The position numbers and the translations under genes were made by a program. A stretch of 64,000 nucleotides of DNA from the NCBI GenBank assembly GCA_038330145.1, contig JBBQNR010000004.1, positions 1 through 64,000 of the forward strand, read 5' to 3'. The notes under the pieces were generated by a model. It did no database searches. It was not told the DNA's origin and saw only the letters and a list, made by a program, of their open reading frames with translations. This DNA is from JBBQNR01 sp038330145. Its GTDB lineage: Bacteria > Actinomycetota > Thermoleophilia > Solirubrobacterales > JBBDJG01. Below, one piece after another: positions 50,932 through 59,476 of this stretch (position 1 is its first letter; every line of letters starts with the position of its first letter).

Positions 50932-51653
50932 GACGGGTCTGCCTTCTGGACCACGTAGGTGTTGTTGGGCGCCAGGCTGTTCGAGAGCCTGCAGACGAGC
51001 CGATCGGGTGCGAAGTTCCAGACGGGAGTCGAGCGCGTTCGCAGCAGGCGCAGCCGGTGCATGCTCAGGAAGTCGCGCATCGCCCCGTACGTGAACAGCC
51101 GTATGTGGCCTTCGGTCGAGTTGTTCTGACCCAGGTGCGTGGTGCGGCGCCCGAGCTTGGTCCGTGACGAGTTCTCGAGGAAGAGTGGGGAGATACCGAC
51201 CAGGAGCAGCAGGCGGTTGAGCCAGTAGCCGAGGTTCGGTGTCGACAGCAGCAGCAGGCCGTCCGGGCGCAGGATCCGCTTCAGGTCCTCGACGAGATCG
51301 TCCGGGCTGTATACGTGCTCGATCACCTCGCCACAGAAGATGACGTCGAACTGCTCTCCACCGACTTTGTCCGACAGCAGCTCGGAGTTCAGGTCGACGA
51401 GCTGGAAGGAGGGGAGATCGACTCCATCCTCGAGTGGGGCGATGTCGCACCCCGAGTAGCTGTCCGCGGGATCGACGAGTCGCGACAGCACGGCATTGCG
51501 ACCGCAACCCACGTCGAGCACGTTCAGCGGCCTGCCGCGGGCCGCGCGGTGGCGCTCGTACTCGTCGATGAATACGCGCAGTCGCGAGTTCACGAACGGG
51601 ATCGCCGTATCGACCTCCGCGTAGAAGCGCTCGGCCGAACGGATCTCAGTCAT
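50928..51653 (-). CDS. Class I SAM-dependent methyltransferase
   Basis: 241 aa from ATG 51653. Motif I NVLDVGCGRNAVLSRLVDPADSYSGCDIAP (about residues 44-73), FDVIFCGEVIEHVYSPDDLVEDLKRILRPDGLLLLSTPNLGYWLNRLLLLVGISPLFLENSSRTKLGRR and a STEGHIRLFTYGAMRDFLSMH end. It resembles the downstream gene in size and layout (membrane-proximal LLLVGISP insertion after motif IV), hinting at ancestral duplication. Substrate unknown. It is divergent from the large membrane protein at 51761. Confidence 0.85.
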   Translation of the reverse strand: MTEIRSAERFYAEVDTAIPFVNSRLRVFIDEYERHRAARGRPLNVLDVGCGRNAVLSRLVDPADSYSGCDIAPLEDGVDLPSFQLVDLNSELLSDKVGGEQFDVIFCGEVIEHVYSPDDLVEDLKRILRPDGLLLLSTPNLGYWLNRLLLLVGISPLFLENSSRTKLGRRTTHLGQNNSTEGHIRLFTYGAMRDFLSMHRLRLLRTRSTPVWNFAPDRLVCRLSNSLAPNNTYVVQKADPS

Positions 51654-51760
51654 CGTCCGGAGGCGTCTTGGTTGCCGGTGATTGGAATCTCCACATCTCG
51701 CTGGCTGCCTGGCTCTGTCACCCGCCCAGGCCGTGTAAGCATGCCTGTTCGAACGGTACG

Positions 51761-53980
51761 ATGGCGCGCTCCCACCTTTGGCCCTGGCGCCTTTCTCGCG
51801 TGAGCTTTATCACAGCTTTTCGATCAAAAGCCCCGGCGCCTCGGAAGATCGTCGCGCGAAATCGGGTTACGCGTGTGGTCTCGGGGCTGTCGCGCAGGCC
51901 CGCCGTGCTGGCCGGCGCCGCGTACCTCGCCTTTGCCGTCGCCATCACGTGGCCCTTCGCGATTCACCCTGGAAGCACCCTCTTCGGCGGCGTTGGATCC
52001 GACCTCACCGCTGCCGTCGTTCGCTTTCGCGAGCTGGCCGATGCGGCGCAACCGCCGTTCCTGCCCGGTCACATGCCGGACCTCGACGCTCCGGAGGGAT
52101 TGACGACTCAATGGGCGCTCGATTTCTCGTCCTTCCCCAGCAGCACCCTGCTCTGGCTCTCGGCCCTGGCCTTCGGCGGCATCGCCGGATACGGGCTGCT
52201 GGCGATCGTGAACTTCGCCGGCTCGGCGCTGGCGATGTTCCTGCTCACCCGCTGGCTCACGGGCAGCGCCGGCGCGGCGTTCGTCGCGGGCGTCGCCTTC
52301 GGATTCTGGCCGTTCGCCTACTCGGCGGCCAACGTGCCGTTCGGAAGCGGGTTCATCCTGGTGATCCTGGTCTGGCGGATGCTGGTCGTGCTTCGCGAGC
52401 CGACGATCAGGAACGGCCTGATCGCCGGCCTGGCGGGAGTCCTGGTGGTGGCCTGGACCTCCTACTGGATCCTGATCGGCGGAGTCCTGTACGCGGTGCT
52501 GGCCGGGTTCGTGCTCCTGCGGTCGCACTCTCGGGGACAGACCGCCCTGCAGCTCAGGGCACAGATAGCCGCCGGGGCCGTGGTCGTGTGCTGGCTGCTG
52601 GCGGTCGCGGTGATCGGGTCGGTGAGCGGTTTCACCGACGTGCCGGTTCGCTCCGGTGACGACAGTGTCTTCTACTCGGCCCGGCCGCTGATGTATCTGG
52701 TACCCGGTCCGCATCATCCGGTGCTGAGCGACGCCACGAAGGATTTCCTTCAGAGGCGGTACCTGAATCCGAACACCACGGCGGTCTACGCGCCGATCTA
52801 TGTCGGGCTGGTGACGCTGGCACTCGCCCTGGTGGGGCTGGTCTCCACGGTCCGTGACCGCTTGAAGAGGCGAGGCGACAGTGGCAACGCCGAGATCGTG
52901 TTCCTGGGTGTCGTTCTCGTGCTCGTCGCCGGCGTTTTCTCGGGGCCGCCCGAGGTGCAGATCCTGGGCGCGACGATCAAGACTCCGGCAGGCCTGGTGG
53001 CCGACTTCACGACGGTCTTCCGCGTCGCGTCGCGCTTTGCGATCCTCGTCATGCTCGGCCTCTGCCTGTTGCTGTCGGTGGGCGTTTCGTGGATCCTTCG
53101 CGGTCGCTCGCTGGCCGCCGGCGCCGTGGTGGTGTCGGCGCTCTCGGTGATCGTCGCGGTGGACCTGTGGAGTCGTGAGCCGCCGGGCCCCACCCGCGTC
53201 CACTATCCGCCCGTCCTGACCCGTCTCGCCGACCGGCCGGTGGGGATCGTGATCGAGTACCCGGTGCTCGCCGAAGTCAACAGCGGCAGCGAGACGACCT
53301 TCAACCAACAGGCACACGGCAACCCGATCGTCAACGGATCACGGCGCGATACTCGCTCGGAGTCGTGGAAGCTCGAGCTGCAGGCGCTTCAGGACCCCCG
53401 AACCGTGTCCGAGCTTGCGAGGGTGGGGGTGAGGTACGTGGTGGTACGGAAACTGGGCGTGCCGGCGCCGGGCGTCCCGGCGCCCGGGTCGCGGATCGCC
53501 GGTCTGCGCCTGCTCGACCGCGGCGACTCATACGGAGCCCTGTACGAGGTCACAGCACGGCCCGCGCGCACCGCGGTCCACGCGCTGACGGGGTTCTCGC
53601 TGCCCGAGGGCGATCCGGTGCGCTTCAGCCGCTGGATGACCAAATCGGAGGGTGAGATCGAGGTCAGAGCCCCGTGTGCGCCGTGCGAAGGAGATCTTCG
53701 CTTCGACGCCGGCACGTTCGCGACCCCCCGGCAGCTGACGGTGCGCAACGAGGCCGGGGACGTGGTGGCACGCCAGACGATCTCGTCGGCAAAGCAGTCC
53801 GTGCGCGTCCCGCTGCGCTTCGACCGCAGGACCGCCGTTACGCTCGCGATCGATCCGGCGCCTCAGGCGCCCAATGATCTGGATCCCGCCAATCCCGACA
53901 CCCGCCCGCTCGGAATCCTCGTCTCCTATCCGATTCGATTCGAGCGCGACGAACGTGGGCCACCCAAGCCTGCCGGCTGA
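51761..53980 (+). CDS. Large GT-C-like membrane protein, paralogue of the gene at 44900
   Basis: 739 aa from ATG 51761; GTG 51800 is an alternative start, and neither has a strong ribosome site. About 11 helices (about 40-470), with the first loop AIHPGSTLFGGVGSDLTAAVVRFRELADAAQPPFLPGHMPDLDAPEGLTTQWALDFSSFPSS parallel to that of the 44900 product. The C-terminal outer domain repeats the WMTKSEGEIEVRAPCAPCEGDLRFDAGTFATPRQLTVRNEAGD pattern. A short VPAPGVPAPG repeat lies at about residues 567-576. Two such paralogues in one locus suggest different linkages in the same glycan. The end overlaps the GT4 gene at 53955 by 26 bp on the same strand. Confidence 0.75.
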   Translation: MARSHLWPWRLSRVSFITAFRSKAPAPRKIVARNRVTRVVSGLSRRPAVLAGAAYLAFAVAITWPFAIHPGSTLFGGVGSDLTAAVVRFRELADAAQPPFLPGHMPDLDAPEGLTTQWALDFSSFPSSTLLWLSALAFGGIAGYGLLAIVNFAGSALAMFLLTRWLTGSAGAAFVAGVAFGFWPFAYSAANVPFGSGFILVILVWRMLVVLREPTIRNGLIAGLAGVLVVAWTSYWILIGGVLYAVLAGFVLLRSHSRGQTALQLRAQIAAGAVVVCWLLAVAVIGSVSGFTDVPVRSGDDSVFYSARPLMYLVPGPHHPVLSDATKDFLQRRYLNPNTTAVYAPIYVGLVTLALALVGLVSTVRDRLKRRGDSGNAEIVFLGVVLVLVAGVFSGPPEVQILGATIKTPAGLVADFTTVFRVASRFAILVMLGLCLLLSVGVSWILRGRSLAAGAVVVSALSVIVAVDLWSREPPGPTRVHYPPVLTRLADRPVGIVIEYPVLAEVNSGSETTFNQQAHGNPIVNGSRRDTRSESWKLELQALQDPRTVSELARVGVRYVVVRKLGVPAPGVPAPGSRIAGLRLLDRGDSYGALYEVTARPARTAVHALTGFSLPEGDPVRFSRWMTKSEGEIEVRAPCAPCEGDLRFDAGTFATPRQLTVRNEAGDVVARQTISSAKQSVRVPLRFDRRTAVTLAIDPAPQAPNDLDPANPDTRPLGILVSYPIRFERDERGPPKPAG

Positions 53981-55214
53981 GTTGCCGGCTGAGTCGGCGC
54001 GCCGCCCGCTGTCGGTGACGATCGACGCCCGCATCCTGCGCGGCGACTTCTCGGGCGCCCAGGCCGCGACGCTGGACCTGATCGAGCTGCTGGGCGGTAT
54101 CGAGGAGCTGAGGGTGCGGGTGCTCGTCGACCCCGCGATCGGCGCGCAGGCGGAAGCCGCGATCGACCGCGCCGGAGTTGAGCGGCTGCCGTTCGAGCAG
54201 GCCGGGCCGGGCATCGACCGAACCGACATCGTGCACCGTCCGTACCAGGTGACGTCGGAGCAGGACCTCGAGCTGCTCGCGCGCCTCGGTCAGCGGCTGA
54301 TCATCACGCAGCTCGATCTGATCGCCTTCCACAACCCCGGCTACTTCGACTCAACCGAGAGCTGGCGCCGGCACCAGCGATTGACTCGCCGCGCGCTGGC
54401 GCTGGCCGACCAGGTCGTCTTCCTGAGCGATCACGCCGCGAGCGACGCTGTTCACGAGGGCCTGGTCGAACGCGAGCGCACCCGTGTGGTGCCGATGGTC
54501 GTGACCCGCGATGCGCCGGCACAGAATGCTCGCCGGCCGGCCGGCGCGCCCGACGGAGCGTTCCTGCTCACGATCGGCAACGACTTCCGTCACAAGAACC
54601 GCCTGTTCGCGATCGAGTTGCTGGCCGAGCTTCGCGAGCGCGGCTGGCAGGGTGGTCTGGTGCTGGCGGGCGCGAACGTCGGCCCCGGCTCGTCGCGGCC
54701 GGAGGAGGCCGCATACCTGTCGGAGCATCCGCAGCTGGCTCCGTTCGTGCACGACCTTCCGGCCGTGACGGAGGCGGAGAAGGCATGGCTCTACTCGCAC
54801 ACCACGGCGGTTGCCTACCCGAGTGCTGATGAGGGCTTCGGGTTGATCCCGTTCGAGGCCGCCCGAGCCGGCGTGCCCAGCCTGTTCGCGCATCAGGCCT
54901 CGCTGGCGGAGACGCTCCCGGCGGAGGCCGCCGTGCTGGTTCCCTGGGACGCCGCGGCATCGGCCGAGCGGGCGCTTCCGTTGCTGGGCGAAGGGCCGCA
55001 GCGAGAGCGCCACCTCGCCCTGGTTAGGACCGCGGCGGAGCATCTGGGCGACACGGAATCGGTGCGGGCCAGGCTGCTCGAGGCCTACGATCGCGGGGCC
55101 GCCGCGAAACCTCGGGCGCCAGCCTCGCCGGGCGCCGCAAATCCGTTCACGCGAGCAGGCCGAGCGCTGCTCGGACGCCTGCGCCGGATCGGGGACCGAC
55201 TTCGGCGACGGTAG
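53955..55214 (+). CDS. Family 4 glycosyltransferase
   Basis: 419 aa from GTG 53955 (VGHPSLPAELPAESARRPLSVTIDARILRGDFSGAQ). The N-terminal domain VTIDARILRGDFSGAQAATLDLIELL and the LIITQLDLIAFHNPGYFDSTESWRRHQRLTRRALALADQVVFLSDHAASD segment are typical of large GT4 enzymes also found as domains of chimeric proteins. The donor domain has LLTIGNDFRHKNRLFAIELLAEL and SADEGFGLIPFEAARAGVPSLFAHQASLAETL (E-x7-E). The basic tail (RALLGRLRRIGDRLRRR) could associate with the membrane. It overlaps the preceding membrane-protein gene, implying coupled translation. Confidence 0.87.
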   Translation: MGHPSLPAELPAESARRPLSVTIDARILRGDFSGAQAATLDLIELLGGIEELRVRVLVDPAIGAQAEAAIDRAGVERLPFEQAGPGIDRTDIVHRPYQVTSEQDLELLARLGQRLIITQLDLIAFHNPGYFDSTESWRRHQRLTRRALALADQVVFLSDHAASDAVHEGLVERERTRVVPMVVTRDAPAQNARRPAGAPDGAFLLTIGNDFRHKNRLFAIELLAELRERGWQGGLVLAGANVGPGSSRPEEAAYLSEHPQLAPFVHDLPAVTEAEKAWLYSHTTAVAYPSADEGFGLIPFEAARAGVPSLFAHQASLAETLPAEAAVLVPWDAAASAERALPLLGEGPQRERHLALVRTAAEHLGDTESVRARLLEAYDRGAAAKPRAPASPGAANPFTRAGRALLGRLRRIGDRLRRR

Positions 55215-55224
55215 CCTGTCGCCC

Positions 55225-55857
55225 TTGTCCTCCTTCGCCGTCCCACCCCGGTTGCGTCGCACCTTGCCCCGGCCGCTACGTGAGCTTGCGCAGCGCGCGC
55301 TCGCCCTGAGGCGATTCGATGCCGGCGTCGTCGACCTGCCGCCGCCGCGCGCAAAGCGGCGCCACCTTCTGAGCCTGTTCAGGGAACGGGGGCACGACTG
55401 CTTCGTGGAGGCGGGGACCTACCTCGGCGACACTGTCCAGTTCTTCCTGCCCCATGCCGGTCGCATCATCTCGGTCGAGCTCGACGACGAGCTGTGGCGG
55501 GCGGCCTCGGAGCGCTTCGTCGGTCATCCGCAGGTGACGATCGTGAGGGGCGACGCCGAGCAGGAGATCCCACGCATCGTCGGCGAGCTGGAGCTGCCGC
55601 CGCTGGTCTGGCTCGACGGGCACCACTCGGGCGAGGGAACGTCTCAGGGCGAGCACGCCGAGCCGGCGGTGGCGATCGTAGAACGCCTCGGCCAGACGCG
55701 GGTCCCGCCCGGGACCACGATCGTGGTCGACGACCTGCGGCTGTTCGGGCGCCTGCCCGAGTTCCCGGCGCTGGAGTCGCTCACCTCCGCCGCGCGAGCG
55801 GCCTGGCCGGACGCTCAGATCCGCGTCGGGCTCGACGCGCTCGTCATCGCGCTCTAG
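55225..55857 (+). CDS. Rossmann-fold methyltransferase-like protein
   Basis: 210 aa from TTG 55225, 10 bp after the GT4 stop. The region DCFVEAGTYLGDTVQFFLPHAGRIISVELDDELWRAASERFVGHPQVTIVRGDAEQEIP looks like SAM-binding motifs I-III, with EAGTYLGDT in place of the usual DxGxGxG. PPLVWLDGHHSGEGTSQGEHAEPAVAIVERL then TIVVDDLRLFG follow, a pattern I associate with TylF/FkbM-like proteins in surface-glycan loci. Catalysis and substrate are unproven. The 20-bp direct repeat at 55851-55890 begins at its last codons. Confidence 0.65.
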   Translation: MSSFAVPPRLRRTLPRPLRELAQRALALRRFDAGVVDLPPPRAKRRHLLSLFRERGHDCFVEAGTYLGDTVQFFLPHAGRIISVELDDELWRAASERFVGHPQVTIVRGDAEQEIPRIVGELELPPLVWLDGHHSGEGTSQGEHAEPAVAIVERLGQTRVPPGTTIVVDDLRLFGRLPEFPALESLTSAARAAWPDAQIRVGLDALVIAL

Positions 55858-55890
55858 AGATCACGCGCGTGCTCTAGAGATCACGCGCGC
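55851..55890. repeat. 20-bp tandem duplication at convergent stop codons
   Basis: GCTCTAGAGATCACGCGCG occurs at 55851-55869 and again at 55871-55889, a 20-bp tandem unit with a one-base difference. The first copy includes the stop of the rightward methyltransferase-like gene (55855-55857) and the leftward gene's stop (55861-55863), so the duplication lengthened the C-terminus of the leftward gene. Confidence 0.6.
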
Positions 55891-58341
55891 CCGCTCGGGC
55901 CAGAGCGCCTGCAGCTCCTCGATCCGCGCGCGCATCAGCTCCCCGATCGCCTGCGGTGAGTACATGCGCTCGACGTCCTCGCGCGCGCGCGCTCCCTTCT
56001 CCGCGGCTTCATCGGGGTTCTCCACAACGCGTCGCATCAACGCCGCCGCCTGGGCGACGTCGGGGTCGGCCCAGGTCCCGTGGGAGGGATAGATCTCGCA
56101 ATCCGCTCCGACGCGAACCATCCCGAACGGCACCGGATAGCTGTTGTGCTCCGTCATGAAGTCGGCCGGGCCGGAGAAGGCGGTGGCGATCACCGGCTTG
56201 CCGAGCGCCATGCACTCCGCCAGCGTGAGACCGAAACCCTCGCTGCGGTGCAGCGACACGTAGCAGTCGCAGGCGGTCACCAGAGCGTCGCGCTCGCGCG
56301 CCCCCAGCGAACGATCGACGACGTGGATGTCCGGCCGGTCCCGCGCCGCCCACAGCAACTGCTCGAGAGCGTGCGGCCTGTGCACGCCGTTGATGGTCTT
56401 GATCACGAGCTGAGGTCCCTCGCCCGCCTCGAACGCCAGCCTGAAGGCCTCGACCAGGCCGACCGGGTTCTTGCGCTGGATGGTGCTGAAGAAGTCGAAC
56501 ATGAACATGAACCGGAAGCCGCCGGGCAGGCCGAGGTCGAGTTGCACGTCGCCGGGGTCCGGGCGCAAGACGGGCGGCGGCATCCGGCGCACTGGGATCG
56601 ACGCGGCCCGGGCGAGGTTGTCGGCGACGTAGTCGGTGTAGACCCAGATCTCGTCCAGCAGCTCGAACGAGTTCTTCCAGCGCTCGGGCACCTGATCGGT
56701 CTCCCAGGCCCAGACGCCGATCGCCGGCCGTTCCTCGAAGAAGTCCTCGCCCACCGTCTCTGCGAACCGGGGCAGCTCGTCGGCGTTGAGGCAGATGAGC
56801 CGGAACCCGTTCGATGCGGCTCCGTCGATGTCGGTGTAGGCGACGCGGGCATAGTCCTCGTGCGGGTCGGCCGCCAGCTTCACGAACTCGCGCACGTCGA
56901 CGGTCGAGGTGGAAACGGGAACGGCGACCTGCTCGAGCGCACGCACGTAGCCGCGCGCGGCCTCACCCAGACCCAGCGTGCCGCCGAAGAGGCCGCTGAC
57001 GTGCACGGACAGGTCGGGCCTGCGGCCGCGCGGCAGCGGTGCCAGCGGCCGCCGGCGCCTGCCGGATCCGGGCGCGGCTCTCTCCAGGCCGGGCGGGGGA
57101 GGCGGCAGGAACCGCTCCGGGATCTCCATCTCGACGACGCCGAAGACCCACACCCAGCCGGCGAAGCCCGAGCCGTCGGGACCGTCGAGGAAGGGATAGG
57201 CCACGGCGAGATCCGCCCGCTCGCCGTAGACGCGGTACAGGTAGCGGTTGATGCCGAAGCCCGCGCCATGGGGAGCTGGCCCCTCCAGCCAGCGCATGAA
57301 CGCTTCGGCGCCCTCGGCGCTGAAGAGGTCGCCGAAGTCCTCGCCCGCGGCGGCGGCGTCGGCCAGCAGCAGGGATAGGCGGTCGTCGAAGGTGAGCCCG
57401 TTCGGGAGCGTGCGGCCGACGTCGGCGCGTCGGCGAGGGTCCTTCCATCCCGCGTCCAGCAGGCGGCGGGTGTACGACTCGACCAGCGCCGCCAGCAGCG
57501 GGTCGTCGCTCAGGCGCACCCTGTCCGCGTCCGGGCTGAGCAGGAACGGGCGCCCCGGATCGAAGCCCTCCAGGTGCAAGAACCGCAGCGGGCGGTCGTC
57601 GACCGTGGTTCGTCCCTGGTCGCTGGCAAGGGTGCGCTCGTGAAGGTTCCAGTAGCCCACGGCCGATGCCGGATCGGACAGTGTGGCCACGCCGGTGAAG
57701 ACGCTCGGCGCGAGATCGATCCAGCGGCTCAGCTCGCGGGGGGCGTTGGGAGACTGCGCGGTCGAGGTGGCGACCGGCGCAGCCGCCGCTCGCGCGACCC
57801 GCCCCGCCCACCACCGCGCCAGCTCGAGACCCTCCTGGCCGCGCATCGCCACCAGCGAGGCCCCCAGCGATCCGGCACGGCGCAGCTCCGCGGCGCCGGG
57901 CCGCCTGCCGTCGTCGGGCAGCCGCCCGAGCAGGCGAGGCGCCAGCAGCGCCCGATTACCCTCCAGCGTCGTAACGACCGGTTGAAGCGGGGCGTTGACG
58001 TCCACCGCGACGTCGAGGTAAACGACCTCGCCCGCCTTTCCTTGTGCCTTTCCTTGCGCCGCTCGTTGCTCCGCTCCTTGCTCCAGCAGCCAGGCGATCA
58101 GGTGCGGCTTCAGGAACTCGGTCTGGTCGGCCCAGCCACCGGCCGGCGGCATGCCATCGGGGGGCAGGGGCAGCAGATCCTGCGGCCATACGACCACGAA
58201 TGGCTCGCCGGCCGCATCCGTGCTGCCGGAGCCGAGACGCAACAGCGTCAGCTCAGCGCCGGGATGGTGCTCGTGCAGACGCTGCGCCAGCACGCGCCCC
58301 TGCGGTAGCTGCGCGGCGTTTGCGATCGTGCAGAATCTCAC
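55861..58341 (-). CDS. Large two-domain protein with C-terminal family 4 glycosyltransferase
   Basis: 826 aa from ATG 58341. Residues about 1-330 begin MRFCTIANAAQLPQGRVLAQRLHEHHPGAELTLLRLG, a pattern seen in uncharacterised GT-A-like domains that read as 'FCTIxxxxYLxxARVLAxSLxxHHP'. The segment about 270-445 resembles a spacer region of chimeric GTs (GFGINRYLYRVYGERADLAVAYP). The C-terminal part, about 455-826, is a GT4 domain (VSGLFGGTLGLGEAARGYVRALEQV ... GFRFMFMFDFFSTIQRKNPVGLVEAF ... SLHRSEGFGLTLAECMALGKPVIAT). Short repeats AAQGKAQGKAGE occur near residue 95. It probably adds two sugars or one sugar with an accessory domain. Confidence 0.82.
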   Translation of the reverse strand: MRFCTIANAAQLPQGRVLAQRLHEHHPGAELTLLRLGSGSTDAAGEPFVVVWPQDLLPLPPDGMPPAGGWADQTEFLKPHLIAWLLEQGAEQRAAQGKAQGKAGEVVYLDVAVDVNAPLQPVVTTLEGNRALLAPRLLGRLPDDGRRPGAAELRRAGSLGASLVAMRGQEGLELARWWAGRVARAAAAPVATSTAQSPNAPRELSRWIDLAPSVFTGVATLSDPASAVGYWNLHERTLASDQGRTTVDDRPLRFLHLEGFDPGRPFLLSPDADRVRLSDDPLLAALVESYTRRLLDAGWKDPRRRADVGRTLPNGLTFDDRLSLLLADAAAAGEDFGDLFSAEGAEAFMRWLEGPAPHGAGFGINRYLYRVYGERADLAVAYPFLDGPDGSGFAGWVWVFGVVEMEIPERFLPPPPPGLERAAPGSGRRRRPLAPLPRGRRPDLSVHVSGLFGGTLGLGEAARGYVRALEQVAVPVSTSTVDVREFVKLAADPHEDYARVAYTDIDGAASNGFRLICLNADELPRFAETVGEDFFEERPAIGVWAWETDQVPERWKNSFELLDEIWVYTDYVADNLARAASIPVRRMPPPVLRPDPGDVQLDLGLPGGFRFMFMFDFFSTIQRKNPVGLVEAFRLAFEAGEGPQLVIKTINGVHRPHALEQLLWAARDRPDIHVVDRSLGARERDALVTACDCYVSLHRSEGFGLTLAECMALGKPVIATAFSGPADFMTEHNSYPVPFGMVRVGADCEIYPSHGTWADPDVAQAAALMRRVVENPDEAAEKGARAREDVERMYSPQAIGELMRARIEELQALWPERARVISRARA

Positions 58342-58366
58342 CGCGTCCCTGTCTGCCTCGATTTCG

Positions 58367-58402
58367 GCGCCTCAGACACAGCAGGCATTTCGTCAGAGGC
58401 GC
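58367..58402 (-). terminator. Hairpin element of the ACGAAATGCC family after a GT gene boundary
   Basis: Arms GCGCCTCAGAC (58367-58377) and GTCAGAGGCGC (58392-58402) pair at ten of eleven positions. On the minus strand the loop reads GAAATGCCTGCTGT. The TGA stop of the leftward methyltransferase gene (58393-58395) lies within the arm, as the stop does in the 573-628 copy. It therefore probably ends that transcript. It lies 25 bp upstream of the ATG of the next minus-strand gene. Confidence 0.6.
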
Positions 58403-59418
58403 TTGGTCGCCACGAGCGCGTACTCGCCCTCGCCGAAGCGGTCGTCCTCCACGTGCCCGCTCCCGAGCGGATGGAAGACGTACGCGGAGGCGAAGCCGGC
58501 CAGCCGGCACAGCACCAGCAGCACCTCGGGGAAGAGGGGGTGGCGGTGCGTCGGGTCCACCCAGAAGGTCTTCAGCGCGTGCGGCGCGTGCGGGTTCACA
58601 GTCTCCGCGACGAAGATGCCGCCGGGGCGAAGCCGCGACAGCGACAGCCGCAGGAAGCGCTGCAGCTCCTGGTAGCCGAGGTGCTCGACGAGCTGGGCCG
58701 AGAAGACAGCGCCCAGCTCCTGCTCCAGGTCGTGTTCCAGGAAGTGGTTGACGTCGGCGACGTGAACGTTTTCGTGACCCTTAGTGCGGCAGCGTTCGGC
58801 CATCGCCTCGTCCGCGTCCACTCCCAGGTACGTGATGCCGCGCTCGCGCATCAGGTCCAGGAACTCGCCGCGACCGCAGCCGGCGTCGAGCACCGGCTGA
58901 TGTGGTTTCACGAGGTCCAGGAACACCTGCTGGCGCTTTCGCACCCGCTCCTCCGGGCCGCGGAAGACCTGCTCGAAGTCGAGGTACGGCGCCTGCGACT
59001 CGCCGGGACCGTCGCGGTAGCCGAGCACCACACCGGCGGACGGTTCCCGGAACTGCTCCAGGGCGCCGGGCGCCGAGTAGGGAAGCGCGCGGCCCGCCGT
59101 CACCGCCTCCTCCGTCTCGGCAAGACGCGCCGTCAGCTTCTGAAGCGCTCCCATCAGCTCCTCGGTCAGGACCTCCAGCTGCATCCGCTCCTGGTCGCGC
59201 AGGCGGCGGTCGAGATCGTCGATCGCGTCGAGAAGCTTTCCGTCGACCGTCCGCTGGTAGCTCGTATAGGGCCGCAGCGCTCGCAACAGCGAGCGTCGGG
59301 CAAGCCGCAACAGGCCCCCTCGCCTGCGCGGTTGCGAGTCCGGCCCGCGCTGGGTCAACTCGCGCGCCACCCCTGCGGGGCGGGTTGAAGCTGCTGTGTC
59401 CTCGGACAGAGGCATCAT
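58393..59418 (-). CDS. Class I SAM-methyltransferase with N-terminal coiled coil
   Basis: 341 aa from ATG 59418. A basic start (about 1-50) is followed by a coiled coil at about 55-105 (LLDAIDDLDRRLRDQERMQLEVLTEELMGALQKLTARLAETEEAV), then the SAM domain: VLDAGCGRGEFLDLMRERGITYLGVDADEAMAERCRTKG (about 172-210), GAVFSAQLVEHLGYQELQRFLRLSLSRLRPGGIFVAETVNPHAP and FWVDPTHRHPLFPEVLLVLCRLAGF. The catalytic part resembles WbdD-type O-antigen chain terminators, though no kinase domain is present. It is divergent (58 bp) from the Wzt gene, whose C-terminal domain may read a chain-end modification. This link is inferred. Confidence 0.85.
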   Translation of the reverse strand: MMPLSEDTAASTRPAGVARELTQRGPDSQPRRRGGLLRLARRSLLRALRPYTSYQRTVDGKLLDAIDDLDRRLRDQERMQLEVLTEELMGALQKLTARLAETEEAVTAGRALPYSAPGALEQFREPSAGVVLGYRDGPGESQAPYLDFEQVFRGPEERVRKRQQVFLDLVKPHQPVLDAGCGRGEFLDLMRERGITYLGVDADEAMAERCRTKGHENVHVADVNHFLEHDLEQELGAVFSAQLVEHLGYQELQRFLRLSLSRLRPGGIFVAETVNPHAPHALKTFWVDPTHRHPLFPEVLLVLCRLAGFASAYVFHPLGSGHVEDDRFGEGEYALVATKRL

Positions 59419-59476
59419 GGTACCGGCGCAGCCTACGACGGTTGTCGCCCAGCGACGTCCCTAGACTGGCTGCCAG

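Noticed and set aside
58035..58090. Low-complexity CTTTCCTTG/GCTCCTTGCTC repeats as a separate element
   Set aside because: They fall in frame within the large GT fusion and encode a short AAQGKAQGKAGE stretch; too short and imperfect to call a distinct element.
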